This document shows positions 1-14,139 of a stretch of DNA of 64,000 nt, in pieces; position 1 is the stretch's first letter, and every line of letters begins with the position of its first letter. The notes beneath the pieces were generated by a model, which was not told the origin of the DNA, searched no databases, and was given only the letters and a program-made list of their open reading frames with translations. The position numbers and the translations under genes were made by a program. This stretch comes from Lichenostomus cassidix. Its lineage: Eukaryota; Chordata; Aves; Passeriformes; Meliphagidae. The stretch covers positions 49,854,359 to 49,918,358 of the forward strand of contig CM039179.1 of NCBI GenBank assembly GCA_008360975.2. Reading direction: 5' to 3'.

Positions 1-3000
1 AAAGTGTGAATAACAAGCCTCCCTTTCACGTAGATATTATGCAGATTATTCTTATTTGGTAACACTTGGAGTATACTGAGAAACTTAAACACATGCTGTT
101 TGGTTAAGTAAACTATGAAAGAATATGGGAACCCAAAAGAGCTGTTAAAAAAAAAAAGAAAGCTCAACCTTATTGCCAGATTGCATTCAAAATTCTGCAA
201 AGCTGGTGAAGGTAGGCTGGAGAAAACAAAAGGCAGCAATGCTATCTATGACACAAGAAGAAAAATAGGAAACTCAGCACCGGGTTTAAAGATGTCTGTG
301 GAGGTGGGTGAGTCATTGTTGCTCACACTTTGAAGTGAAGGAGACAAGCCTGTGCGTCATGTATTATTTCCTCTTAATCTGCAGAGAACAGGCCATCCCA
401 AGCCATTGATGGAAGCCAAACACTTGGAGCACAAACGAAACGTGACTGGACATGGGTTTCTCTTAGTCAGGCATCCCGGGAGCCCAGACCCACAAGTCAG
501 ACTCTGTCAGCAGTTGAAATACCTTTGGTTTACAGGTTAACAGCCTGGCGATAAAAATGAACTGTGGCTGAAACTAAGTCTACGTGGGCCTGATGTAATT
601 AGGAGCCAAGTTTCATACCGCTATAGGGCTGATACTACACCCACTGAAGTCAATGATAATCTTTCCATGAATAACAGAGGCAGATCTTTTCATCTCTTGA
701 TGCCTGTACTTACAAAACAGGGATAACGGTACTTTCTTTCTCCTTTATTTGCAGCCTCAAAAACATTTTACAATGAGGACTGTTTCTTTCTAGGCACTCC
801 TTGTGACATTTAACATCTCTATATTTCTCTCTTATTCAGAATTTGAAGCTAGAAAAAAACACATTAAGTCTGTCATGACATTTCCAACAGATAGGATGTT
901 TGCTGTATGCAGACTACCACAGACTCGTGGAAATCTGAATATCTAAGGCTATGGCTACCAATAGACACACTGCAAGTAAATGCTACTGGCAGTTTTTGAA
1001 ACCCCTGTTTAAAAACTCTAGGGTTTTGATTTCTTCTTCTTTGAACTACTACATTAGGATAAAACTCGTGAAGGCAGCATACAACTTTTTAGGACTCCAC
1101 AGGTGCAAGGCTGACTCCACCAGTGAAGATAACTACTAAGTTGAATAAGTTGGATGTATAACATTTATTCATACAGTGCTGTTTAAATGTGCAGCTCAAT
1201 GTATTACGCTAAGATCAGTCTCTAGCATGGACAGGACAGAGAGCAAAAGAAAGCCTTGCATGATCTGTATTGTATTGATTCATACTGACAATTGAGCTGG
1301 ACCTTCCATTTCATCTTTAAGTCCCTTATATGAATTTATGCCTTGTTTGGGGTTTCTTCCCTTTATGGGAAACAACTATACCTTGCATACACTTTATTAC
1401 TCTCTGCTTTGGAAGAGATGCTGGCAGACTTATTAGTTCATGTCCTCTGTAGGTCTTGGGTCTTCTTTTTTCTTGCTTTTTTTTTCAAGTAAATATGTGT
1501 TTACTTGAATATGATACGCTGAGAAAGCATTTTGTTACAGTTTTGTAGCAAAGCCCCACACCACCAAATGCCACACTAATATAAACACTACATGAAAGGA
1601 TATTAATTCTTATTTAGGCTTAAGCTGACAGTCATGCCCTTTCTAGGTTCTAAGCACCTTATTAATGAATATGATCAAATATAATTTTGTTAACACTTGA
1701 GACAAATATTTCCTCAGAGTCCTGAAATGTCCTCAGTTAGACTCTAGACCCTGACAAACTGTTGTTATGTCACAGCATACTTGAAAGGTCACTATTTCAG
1801 TAGAAAAGACAGAGGCAACAACCCATCAGCCTTTGTAATTTGCTGATCCATTTCATCTTGAAAACCTGGTGTCTGTCCTAGTGGAACCGCACATTTTAAG
1901 GTTAGAAAATTCTCTCAAAATTATAGACTCTTTCAAAACTTTTGTAAGCCAAATACTTTGTTGTTACTCTTGGAAGAAAACAAATCCTTGGGCAACCGAG
2001 CATAGAAAATAGGGCTGAACAACCTGTTCAGAAATTCCAACCTGCCTAAACACAGCAAGTTTCAGCTTGAAGAGGACTGATTGTGCTGAGGATGGCCTGA
2101 AGCCCACATAATGCAGCTAACTTCCATGTCAGTTAGTTAGGAGTTTCAATGAGCTGGCTACATGCTTTTCTTTAAAGACAAAGGCTCCACTCATCTATTT
2201 GAGCCTGATTTAATTTTGCTCATAAAATATAAACAAGAAAAAGCAAAAGAACACTTGTATTGAAATAACCTGGGTGGCATTTTTCTCAGTATTGTAGACA
2301 TCATAATCTCTTGAGATGCTTGTGAGGGTTTTATGGATGCCAATATCTTCTATTCCTTACTCAGAAAGGTCCCAGAAGTGGAAAATTTCCTTGAATCTCT
2401 CATGGTGGTGGTGGAAAAATGTAGAAAGGAGCAAAGGGTACTGATTCACTAGTGTTTTATTCCAAAATGACACATGGATGTAATATTGCTGGGATAAATT
2501 AAGTCACATAAACATAAAATTGGGTCAAAGAGGTAGGATGAATTTGGCTCAGAAAAGATCTATTAATGTTTTGAGGAAGGGGACAGTGCCTCCTACTATT
2601 TCCAAATAACATGCAATATTTTTTACATTAAATAACAGTGGCTGCCAATGAGACACCAAGCTGGTTGAAAACACTTTCACATGACTGCAGGTAACCATGT
2701 GTTATAAACTAGCTGAGACCTGGGAAAACACTCTAGGCAGTGGTAGGCAGACAGGTAAACTTAGCCTCATGCTTTGCTTTTAGAAGTTCCAGTATGTACT
2801 GCCGCAACCAGTTTTTGTTTTGTTTTTTTTCCCAGAGAGCCAGTCTGTAACCACAGACAAATGTTTTTCTCTGTTGAAACTCATCCTTATGGCACGACAG
2901 CCTGGCTAATTCTTGGTTATACTACGTACATAATAAGAATGCTTAACATAAAAGGGATGAAAGACCAAAGCAGGAGAAATTTCCCTCAATTTTGTGTTCC

Positions 3001-6000
3001 CGAAAAGCAAAATCTGGCATACCCAGGTCTTTTTGTTGCTTCACTGTGCTCAAACAGGGGACATGAACAGCAGCCATTGCTGCCAGTTAAGTTTCTATAT
3101 TTATTTAAGAAATCTTTCTCTTAGGCTTCTCCTTTGTCAGTTTTTTTTTTACATATTCTCTCATACTCTGTATTGAACTCTGTTCAATAGCCCATAATAT
3201 GCAGACTTTGTCTTCTAGTTTCTGTTGTCTAGAATCTGTCATCTAGTTTCTGTCTTGTTCACCTTTTGTGACTAACCTTGTAAATCCTCCTTTATCTCAC
3301 TTGTGCAATTGTGCCAATAAAAATTTCAACAAAATAACATTGTGTTCATGTCCTATGACTATCTCAAAATACTTGAGTTAGCAGTTTAAGGTGTAAAAAA
3401 AAAAAATTTCTTTTTGCTTGCCTTAAAAATTCATCCTTGACATCTGAAAGTCAAACTGCTCTTTCTCTATACATTTAAACAGCTATAAAAATTCAGCTAT
3501 GGAAATCTGGGGCCCAGTTCAGCAAAGCACAGCTATTTGCTTAATAATGGATGTGACAAGGCTGATCCAGCTCACTTTTACACGTATGGGCTGTGCAAGG
3601 CCAGCCAGAACTAGGGAAGTAAGAGAATTATTTTCATAAGCAGCACAGGTGAGCACAACTGAAGGAAAACTTAGTCATTTCATTCTTATGAGTATTTGTG
3701 TTCCCACTTTCCATTTGGTCAAGGATCCTCTGGCTTATGCAGGTGCTTCCCACATTCCAGAGGGGGATTGGAGCTGCCATTATGGACTGAGCTGGGTATT
3801 GCTGACAAGATCCTGCTCACACTGAGATGTTGTTCAGCCACACAGCTGTGCCAAAGGAGCCAATGCTCTGTTGTTTAGTCGTATTCCAACTATCTTTACT
3901 CATGGTGAGTAATTCTTTTGAAGTCAGTGTGTCTACGCATGTGAGTAATGGCCTCAGGATCCGGCCCTTCAACACTGCATGACGTGTTGTGTTTCAAATG
4001 CTTCTGCGCTGTTGTTTTTAAAACTTCATTGCGATTCACCTACTGGAATTATCTTCTGAATAGCTTCTTTCCATGGATTCCATTATGTATATTCTTTTAT
4101 TTATTACATTTTCACTTTGATCTGCATGCCAATCTAGATAAACTCAATAAAGATAGAATTTTAATGAACACAAGGAACTGTGTGTAGCTGCAACAGCCAG
4201 TTTTACTAGTTTTATGGGTGTGTGCATTTATTTTTACTTGTGTAATATCCAGCTTGCAAGGTTACAGTGTGTGAAACACTTCATATTCATTTGATTGCTG
4301 TAAAGAATGAGATATCTCTATAATTTTCATTACTATCATTGGTACCTCATTTTATCTGTTCGAATATTTTTCTTCAATTATACAGAATTAAAGGAGACTG
4401 TTAAGAAAAACAAATACTAAATGGAATAATGACAAAGATCAATGTTTTTCAGAGACAATACCTAGGAGCCTTTCAGAAGAGGGACTGTTAACACAGAAAT
4501 GTCTGCCATCTGGCTCCAGGTAGGCTGCAGATGGATGTTTCCAAGATCAGGATCAAAGAAACTTAAAACTTGTTAAAAGGTAGCCTGGAGTAGAAAGGGT
4601 TGGAAACAAGCAGCAGTTGCTGGGTAGCTGTGTCTTCTAGTAGAAGAGAAGGGCAACAGGACTGAGAGGAACATGTGGAAAACACACAAGTCAGGACTAA
4701 GGCTTAGATGGAGATGTGCAAGACTTTTGGCATCTTTTTTTGCTGGTTTTTTTACTTTTGGTAAGTATGGGTTATTCAAGTAAGGTAATCAACAGAACCT
4801 CTTGGAGAGATGTTTTTATACATGTGTCAAAGCCAGGCAAGTAACAAACTGGAGATAGAGGCAGCTTTCCCCAGTCCAAGGTCCAGCCATAGTGCTGTTA
4901 GAGTGACAGTTTCTATCACAATAGACAGGGGACAAGAAAAGGAGCAAGTTCCAAATGCGAGAGATGTTTAAAAAGAAAGAAAAAGGGGAAAGGAGAGAGG
5001 TCTGGGGTAGAAGTGGTTTTACAAGGGAATCTAAAACAGAGCTTCTCTGCAACAACAGAAGGTGCTCTAACAGATAACAGCCAGAGCTGTGTAGGAACAT
5101 GAAATTATCCATAAAATAAGAATTAGACTTCATTGTCTCTAGTGTAACAACATTAATAAAGGTGATCATTGCTTCATAATCAAAATGGTTGTTACTAAAG
5201 CAATGATGTCTTAACAACAGTCAAGCAGGCAGTTTGTGCTCCTTTTCATTTTTCTGGAAACACTGGATTACCCAACCACTGAAGCTGCTTGTGGGTGTTT
5301 GGACTGGGGCATATGGACAGCAAGCCATGGACCCAAAAACATTTCCCAGTAAGTCACCCATAGCAACTATCACTGAGGCCCTCCCAAAAATAAAAAAAAG
5401 GAACAACCAGGGCTTGACTTGGTTCAGTTCATTATAGTGAAGTCATGATGTGGTGCATTTCACTATAGTAGAGCTCTAATGTTGTGGACCTACTTCACAG
5501 CACATGGATTCTGGAAATGAAGCGGATACCAGCTGTCTGTTCAAGGCGGACATACCCACCTACCTGTCTGGGGGAAAGCTGGCATGAACCGAACTCATTC
5601 CTCTTCCAAATTCCAGTGGCAAATACTTTTACTGGAAGATATTTGTGCTTTTCTTTACCAGAGACTTGCCACAGTGTAGCAATTGACAATAAAGAGGAAT
5701 CAGCACCATATGTCTAGCCAGCCCTCAGTGAAATGCCAATGGACTATAGAGAATTGCCTCACACTCACCATCATAATTCTTTGCTGTGTACTAAAAGTGT
5801 TATGATAAACAAGGTAGATACAGCTGGCATACAAATTAAGAAATAAAAGGCAGATTCTCTTCCCTATATTTACCTTCACCTTCCAGTGTTATCTTAGAGG
5901 CATGAGGTATCAAAGATCACCAGTTTCAAGAGTCCGACTATCTTCTTGATGACAATAATTCAAATGCTCCTCTAGAAAATGACAGGACTCCAGCAATGTA

Positions 6001-6584
6001 GAAGTTGTAGCAGCTGAAGCAATTGGTGCCACAGAAATAATAATGATAATAATGCTGTGTCCATGAGACAGGGTAAGTGTGGAAAACATGGCTCTGCTGA
6101 AAGGATCAGGAAAAGGAGGATGAAGTACACAACTCATGAGACACAGCAAGTTGTTGCAATAGTGGGAAGGATATGTTATATACATGAGCCAAGGAGCAAG
6201 AAGGTATGCTAGCCTCTCAGTTATACAGGATGTTTGTTCATGGTTTTTCAGTGCTTTGTTGCAGAAATTGTTTATGCTTGACTCTGAATACATATGTGAG
6301 AGTTTTTGGTCCTTGTTTTAATATTTTGCTCAACCCTCCCATCCCTCATGTCGAGCTCATTCTCCTGTTTTCAGAGCTGATCTTTTCCTCAACGTGTCCT
6401 CAATGCAACACTGGACGACCAGGGCTTGGTCTATGTTCTGTGTTTCTGCTGGGACAATTCTGTCACTACACATGGGATTTCCAGGTTTTCAAAAATGGGG
6501 ACACACCAGTAAGAGGCCTGTCTGGTCATATACTGACCATAGGCCTGGAAGCAGACCACTTTAACACCAGCTAGGTATTCCAGT
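1..6584. other. intergenic, no gene recognised
   Basis: AT-rich unique sequence. Short open frames (longest 133 codons at 4816-5217, minus) have no family resemblance, no splice or start support and no codon bias I can see. Around 3881-3975 and 3507-3560 are words such as CTACGCATGTGAGTAATGG and GGCCCAGTTCAGCAAAGCAC that look like remnants of old amniote repeats. Confidence 0.7.
628..670. repeat. half-copy of the TGAAGTCAATGG palindromic repeat
   Basis: CCACTGAAGTCAATG (641-655) is identical to 15161-15175 and is followed by CTTTCCAT, in line with one arm and the centre of the same old repeat. Confidence 0.4.
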
Positions 6585-6745
6585 AGAACTGTAGCATGGT
6601 TTGTGTTGAAAGATCATCTAGTTTCAACCCCCCAGCCCAGTCCTGAACACCTCCAGGAATGGGGAGTCCACAACATCTCTGTGCAACCTGTTCCAGTGCC
6701 TCACCACCCTTAAAGAATTTCTACATTCTATACTACGGTACATTT
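6585..6745 (-). mobile_element. CR1 LINE 3'-end fragment
   Basis: The plus strand reads as the reverse complement of the avian CR1 3' region: AAGATCATCTAGTTTCAACCC, then CCAGGAATGGGGAGTCCACAAC, then CAACCTGTTCCAGTGCCTCACCACCC. No coding sequence remains. Severely 5' truncated, as is normal for CR1. Confidence 0.85.
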
Positions 6746-9120
6746 CTGTACTCTGTGCTTGAAGCTGCATAGACAGCTGCAAGCACAGAATACATATTTC
6801 TCTGTATTTTGTTCAGATCTGATAATTACCTTCTGCCTTGTTTCAGGAAACTGTTAGTCTGATTTGAAAGTAGAGGAGAATCTCTGCTAACTTTCAAGCA
6901 GAAATGATAAAGTAAGAATCATTTATTTCCCTTTACTCAAGTCCATGGTGTGGCAAGGCTTGACTTCAAATCATTAACAGAAATATGTTGCTAAAAATTT
7001 GGGAATAACAACTTGATAAAAATCTGTGCAAAAAAATAAAAAGTGTCTTGCTGATTTTAGAAGTGAGAGAAGTGAGTTAATGTTTATGTTGGTCCTAATG
7101 CATCCTTTGACATAACTTGAACAGCTACAGCACAACACAGTATAAGCATGGGTTGTATCCCAGCCTCCACACTTCCAACAGCCAGTCCTGCTTCACTAGC
7201 TTCAAGGAAACCTGAGGAATGAAACCAGAATATGGTGCTCTACAGGATGGGTAAATACATGGCAAAGATGTGGAGCTTTGCAGGTTCAATCAAGGAAAGC
7301 CAACAGCAAGAAAAAGATGTTTGCCCATTACCACAAAGAAATACATACCAGGCAAACAATTTCTCCTCCCTCACACTTGCCTCAAAGGGAAACTAACCAC
7401 AGCAGGTACACCCTTGTTGTACATGCACCTTCTGTGAGGAGGCTGGAATAACAAGCAGGTCTCTTGAGATCCCTGCAGCTGTGTGGAACTGCCCGTGAAC
7501 TCTACCAAGAAGGAGTCAACTTTGGGTTGCTGGAGGGAGAATTTCAGTGGAATACCTGGTAAAATCTTGCTGGGCACCCCATGTGGGCCTGCTGACAGCA
7601 TGAAGCAGCGGACACACGGAATCTGCTGTGACAGTGGCTGTGACAGCTGTGGGGTGGCTTCAGTGACTTCATGCCTCAGAGTCCTGAGAGCTGTGCTGCC
7701 AGGCGCCTGCCTCGCTCGTGCCCCAGGGCTGCAACACTTTCCCCACTGCCATGTCCCTACAGGAAAACATTTCCCTTTTCAGTCAGGCCAGGCATCCGTG
7801 GCCTATGGGTTGGGCTGGGGCTGGAGTTCTGTTCCAGACAACCTGCAGCCAGCCCTGTGGGAGGAAGGCAGACACAGACATCCCGCTACCACACAGAAGG
7901 TGAACACTAATTGTATTGTAGTTATCACAGGAGAAGCCTTTTGTGTGCATCAATGTGCAGCCCACAAAGAATTCTCTAAACCCCCAATGAAATCCTAGGC
8001 TAAAAAAAATTCCCTTGCTGTGACTACAGAATCTCTGCTGTCCATGAATCTGTAACATGATGCATCCCTCGCATCGGCTGCAGCAGTGGCTGATCCTTAA
8101 CATGCCTTAAAGCCGGCAGTCTATCACCTCACTCTGCACACAACAGAACCTGCTTTATTACGACAATGAGCACAACCTTGTACTCTGTCAGCCATTAATT
8201 TATGTGCGTCTCTTTGCTAACAAATGGATCTCATAATGAATGCTATTGACAGGACACAAGCACTTTTGTTGAAAGAAGTGTGGATTTAAGACAAAATATT
8301 TTTTAAATTGCTGTCATATTCACAACTTTTCTTCTGAAGCAAAACTGCCTCTCCATTTTTTCTGATGCAAAAATAAATTAAGCATTTTGGCTTTCTTTTA
8401 AGCAGAGTGCTAAATTCAGCTTGAAATCTGTGCAGCACATTTCCGTCTCAATCAGTTCAAGACATTCATGACAACAAAATGTTACCAAGATAACAAAAAA
8501 GCCAATTATTCTCCCAAACTTTTCTCCTTGAGTATACTGAGAGCAACATCCAGAGGTCACTACTTGTTGTTAGGTATACTTGCAAAGGACAAGTGCTCTG
8601 AAACAAAAACAAATGCAAAGTGATGCAAACAAAGCAAATGTGATGCAAACGAGCATCCCTAGTGCCAGTAAAAAATACTGAGATAGGGCTTGAAAATGAG
8701 AATCTAGACAAATAAAAAGCAATTGGAAATATGTATTTTACAACTAAATGTCAGTATGTACATTAAATACAAATGTTACAATTGTTATGAGAGAGGGATT
8801 AAAACTTTACCCTTTGGGATTAACTATTTGTGAGGAAACAAATGAAAGAGGTATTTGCCATCCAACAAATTTCCACAACACTACAGCAAAACCCTTTGAA
8901 ACATAGTTCTGATTTAGAAAATTTAGGGCTTCAATATGAATATTCATGAATACTCGTGACAATCATCAAATAATAAGAAAACACTGGCATCAGAATTACA
9001 AGATTTTCTTTCTGTAGACAAAAAATAGCAGGGTGTCATTCTAAAAATACACCACTCCAAGAAGTCTCCTAATAATCAATTTTAAAATAGATGTTTGATT
9101 TCAGAAACAGTTTTATAGGG
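6746..9120. other. intergenic, no gene recognised
   Basis: Unique sequence between two CR1 fragments. The 171-codon plus frame at 7483-7998 falls in a locally GC-richer patch with overlapping frames on both strands, which argues for chance. It contains the candidate conserved block at 8150-8270. Confidence 0.65.
8150..8270. promoter_or_regulatory. candidate conserved non-coding element
   Basis: A compact block with ACAATG, CTGTCAG, CCATTAATTTATG, CTAACAAATGG and ATTGACAGG, i.e. SOX-like, TALE-like (TGACAG) and homeodomain-like (TAAT) words within about 100 bp. It has no repeat resemblance. Conservation itself could not be tested. Confidence 0.25.
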
Positions 9121-10110
9121 TAGGTCAATGAATCAAAGAAATAAGGCTGGAAACGACCTTAAGAGGTTGCTGTGTTCTCAAATCACCCCTGCAAATATTT
9201 TGCTAGTCCATCCAAAAAAGGAGATTTTCAATTCCCTCACGTGAATCTATCTTTTTATGATAATCTCCTTACTGTAGCAGACTTTTGCATCCCCTCTTCA
9301 GTCTTTCCCTTTTAGACCAAGTAACTCCCTTTCTATGGCTCTTCTTTTGTATGTCCTGTTTTCTAAACCTCTTCCTCTGCTTGTTACCCACTCCTGGAGT
9401 GCCTATATCCTTGTTCAAGTGCAGCACCCAAAAGCCAGGAGAGTCTTGCAGCTGAGGTTTCATCAATGCCAAACAGAGCTAAGCAGTCACTTCCTGTCTC
9501 TTACAGATGATGTTCTTGATCACATCATGCTGAATTTTTCTTGTTCACAACAGCCTCAGATTGCTGACTTGGCTTATGCTTCATCATAATCTTTTCCTGT
9601 TGTGCTGCTCTAACTCTCATTATTCTCTATTTTATTTGTGTGTTCGATTTTTCCTTCTGAACTGCAGTTCTCTGCCCTTCCCACTGCTTAGTTTCTCTCT
9701 GTGAATTTCAGGCCATTCCCCCACTTTGCCCTTTTGATCTGTGAAGATCTCCAAGGTGCTGGGAGTATCATCCTATTGGTGCCATCTGCAAATTAACTGT
9801 GTGTGTATGTGTTCTCTAGCCTGCTGCCAAGACCCTTCCTGAAAAGCCAGATCAAGGCTGGGATGAAGAGCAAAGCCTGCAAGGATCCCACTCGGGAATT
9901 CACAATTTTGCAGTGAATGCTTACTCTTTAAGAAAGATGTTTCAGGCTGTCCTTCTGCCCAATTATTTCCTGTAGGCTGTTTTTCCTTACCTTGCTCTCA
10001 ACATCATGAAAGATGGCGTCAGAAAATTCTCACCAAATATTTACCCATTGTTCCCCCACCCTTCAGTGGGTTAGTTATCCACTCCAAGAAGGAAAAGGGC
10101 AAATTACAGT
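9121..10110 (-). mobile_element. old CR1/L3-type LINE fragment, about 1 kb
   Basis: Degenerate but recognisable along its length in antisense: GGAAACGACCTTAAGAGG near the 3' end, then TTCAGTCTTTCCC, GTGCAGCACCCAAAAGC, GTCTTGCAGCTGAGGTTTCATCA, GGTGCCATCTGCAAATT, and CCCCCACCCTTCAGTGGG near 10050. These follow the order of the older amniote CR1 subfamily. Frame is destroyed by substitutions and indels. This explains the small open frames at 9269-9589. Confidence 0.65.
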
Positions 10111-11482
10111 AATATTTTCATGCTGAATCATGAAGTTATCCTTACATTTGAAACAAGATTCTAAACTTAAACAATTTTTAAAATAAATGCCTGACCTTTT
10201 CTATCAGTGATTTAACAAGCTTTCCATGTTAAAAAAAAGAAAAAGTACTCTAAACACACTCATACTACAGGCGTTTATAGATACTTCTGATCAGACAGCA
10301 AATGAGTAAAACTTATGCTTCACTTATAAACTGTTTGCTTTGGCATCTGCCATATAATGTGTCTGTACAAAGAGAAGGTTAGTCATGCAACATAATTATT
10401 TTCCCACCTATTCTTGTCACAAAGTTTTCTGAAAGTGCAGTTTCTTTCTTCACTCTCTATATAATAATAATATCTCAGAATAATATCTCATGGCCACAAA
10501 ACTCTAATGTGTAAATATCTTTTAGAGCATTTGATCTTTTCTCTCGTCTTTCCTCCTCTTCCATTAGCAGTTTTTATTGCAGCTGCTTGAATACAAGGTA
10601 ACGAAAGCTCATGTTTCTGTTTACACTAGATCCATATTGGTGCACAGAACAAGCGAGGAAACAAAAACCTTGGGCATCATTATAGAGGTTGCCATCAAAC
10701 AACCACTATTTTATAGTTTTTACTTTAATCAGTGTCAGGAATGACATTTCAGGACCTGGCAATTCAACCATTAAAAGGATTTTTGGGGACATTCTTTGAA
10801 AATACTCTTTTATTTCTGTGTGCAATGAAAGGCAGCGCATTTTAAATTGATAAACAAATTTGATAATAACTTAGGTTTGCGTATGGTGCACGACAAGTTA
10901 GTGATTTGTGATTGCATAATGATTTCTATTCTTCAGACAGGGTATGCAGCTCTGCTCAGCATTACATGGGGATGGGAGGTGAACCAGACTGGTACTTGCA
11001 TTCCCTGGGAATCCTGGAGGCTTTTGCAGGAGAACGGTGGAAAGTCTCCAACAGTGGCAATGCTGCTGTTATATCACGTGTAGGACAAGGATGATACAAA
11101 AGGTGGAGAGTGCATCCTTCTTCTGGCTGAGAAGAGTTGTCTCTCTACATTGCTGTACTAGGGCAATTCTACTACAGAAATTCAGAAAAAAAATTCTCCC
11201 ACAAGCCTTCCATTTCCAGCTGAATTTTCTCTGCACAGTGACATGGGAGGTACTAAAGTCCAGCAGCTTTTTCATCCACTGGTCCTGTAAGGTCTGCAGG
11301 CAGCTTTACAGCAAAGAAAAGGAGACGCACTGAATTGCAGTTTCAGCTGTGACAAACCTGAAGGATCAAATGTACTATAAATTCATTATTGATATACGAA
11401 CAGATCAATGACAGAACGTGTAGAACAAAAGTTTCATTGAGACAATTATAATATGCATTAAGAATTGAATATGGCAAGGTAC

Positions 11483-11530
11483 ATAGATAGATAGTTAGAT
11501 AGATAGACAGACAGACAGATAGAGGGACAG
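11483..11530. repeat. GATA/GACA compound tetranucleotide microsatellite
   Basis: ATAGATAGATAG, TTAGATAGATAG, then ACAGACAGACAG and ATAGAGGGACAG. A GATA-to-GACA compound tract typical of vertebrate microsatellites. Confidence 0.9.
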
Positions 11531-14139
11531 ATCTGGAATGAGGAACTGTCTACCCTGTACAAAGATAAGTGGTTGGGGAAACGTTCTATTTGTATTCGAT
11601 CAGTACATAAATATTACAGTTTCCATGGTGTTGGTATTTGTCAAACTACTTTCTAAGGAGAAGCTCAAATACTGAACAGTTAAATGACTAAGAATGCCTT
11701 TTGAATGTTAGTTACTTCAAAAACTTAGTACGTAACAATATCCACCCAAAGCATTTACAAATTCCAAACCACCACAATTATTTTTGAAATTATAACCCCT
11801 CCCATGAAATATGTATAAACAGAACTCTCCCTAGTGAGTGCTTGAAAATCTGGCCCTTTGGCCCCGATCTTTGGTTCCTTGGTTAGTTAATTAATAGGCT
11901 TTTCCCAGAAAATAAATTTCATACAAATCCAAACAATGGACAAATTCATGGAAAACGTGAAGAGCTCATAGGCGAATCATTAAGAGAAGAAACAGTTGGA
12001 GTTCTTCAAACAATGCAATAGATCATCAGAGTTCTTATTTTGCTCAGTACCAGAGAGAGTGGGGTCCTAGTGCATCTGAGAGGTGCTGTGGTAATAAACC
12101 TGTCGATGGTTAACATACTTCTAGAGAGGAAATGACAGTCCTGCATTGCAACCATTTGCTCTCTCTCAATTTCTTGCATTTCTGTTAAAGTTAACCTGGT
12201 TTTCCTAATTATCCATAATACAGAAACTGCAATTTGTTGAAATACATTACTGTACAAGTGGACTCTGCAATTCTTATTCTCTAGTTAGTACATGGAGTGC
12301 TAAAGAAATAGTTACAGAACAAGTGATGAACATGTTAAACCTTTAAAAATCCCATTGCCCTGCATCTGTATTTTTAGTCACTATTTTCAAGCCCACTGAT
12401 AGCTCATCACAGTCAAAGAATACCATTTGCACACTTGAAATTGTAAATGTTCCTGAGTGCTTTGCAAAATAAGGGTCTACTTTATCTACCAAGTGGAACT
12501 CCAAACAGCTGGAAACTCTTTATTAAGCAGCCGGAAGGGAGGGAAATAAAATGAGAATTTAATAAAACATAAAAATGTTCCAATGACTGGTTTTGCATGA
12601 AAAATTCAAGCAAACTCCAAACACTTTGGAATGGAAGTCTCAAAGGCACATCAATGTATTTTGAGCAACAAAAACCCACCCTTGTACTCACATACTTCAT
12701 TTACCCACTTGCTGGCTTCATCCTGCACTTTTGAATAAGACAAACTCTCATTAAAACTAATGGTAGTTTTGCCTAAACATGCACCTGCAGGATCAGGCTT
12801 CAATTGCTGAAACTCACATTTACTCCCTGAAACTAGCAGCAGATCAGCATGTTGATAAGCACTGAATACATTACCGCAGAAGAACATACAAAGCTGCATT
12901 TGAACAGGTGACATTTCCTTTTCAAGGGAGACCTGTTCAAAAGTTTAGCATTAATCATTTCCAAACAGGCATAACAGAATTATCTACTATATCTGTCAAC
13001 TTTCTGCTTCTTATAAAGGTATACTTCTTCAACCTGTAGAAAATGATGTCAAAAACAATCAAATAGGGCCACTGATTAATGACTCAGTGCAATTTAACTG
13101 CAGCATCAGAACTTGCTCTATCAACAATTGCTACAAGTCAGCCATATATCTGTATATATGTATATACTGCTTGAAGTAAGAGGCAATATTTGGTTTGGTT
13201 ACCTCAGGCTTGGATTTGCAGAACACTATAGTCACAACTGACTTTTCACAGATGAGTGAACACACTGAACATACCAGACTGGACCAGCAGTCAATGTCCA
13301 TGTAAACTACAAGAGGGTGCCACAGGCACACCTGTGCCTTTTTTTGAAGGGCCACCATGGCCTTCAAGTACCTGGACCTCTACAATCCATCGTTTGCAAC
13401 AAAGAAAAAGGAAATGTGCTTGCATGCAACTAGCAGTACCTGCAGCACTCCAGAAGCACCTACTAGAACCCCAGGGATGCCCGTGTGTCTGGGGAAGAGG
13501 GTTGTCCTTGATGCCCCTGGTTCCTGTTTTTACTGGTGCTCCTGGCAGAGCTGTCTTTGGATGGGGGCCTGTGGGGTGCACCACAGGATTGTGAACGGAG
13601 CATGAGTCTCTGGGACTCTGCAAAGATTGATTTCAGCCACAGCTGGGGCTGTGCTTGCAAATTTTGCTCTTTGTGCAGCCCAGCTGTGCTTACAATAATG
13701 AATGACACTTGCATGGGACCATTCTCCAGCATCAAAACTAGCCAACTCACAGTATACCATGCCATTAGTATTAAACTCTCTTACTCCCCAAACCAGGGTG
13801 GCCAGACTCATATGGCCACCAGGGAACAGTCTCTGGCCTCTGCTGAATCCCCAGTCATGCCAGGGAATTGTTTCGGGAAGTTCTTGCTGGCTCAGGCCAA
13901 AATCATGTCAGCAACTGCTCTGATGACTTAAGTTCCAGTGCCCTGGCACCACCTAATTTAGTAGTGGAGAGGCAGATTCAGTGCATGTGGTCTTGGGAGC
14001 AGCCTCGGGGAGCATCTCAGAGTGAATGTAGAAATATCCCCTGAGGCTATTGATGGGACAAGAAAGTCCTTGAGCTGAGCAAGATTATCAGCATCTGGCC
14101 TATAATTAACAGCAATGTCCAAGCTGACAATACACTGAT

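Noticed and set aside
7483..7998. 171-codon plus-strand frame
   Set aside because: No recognisable domain, overlapping frames in other phases and on the minus strand, no splice context; treated as chance in a GC-richer patch.
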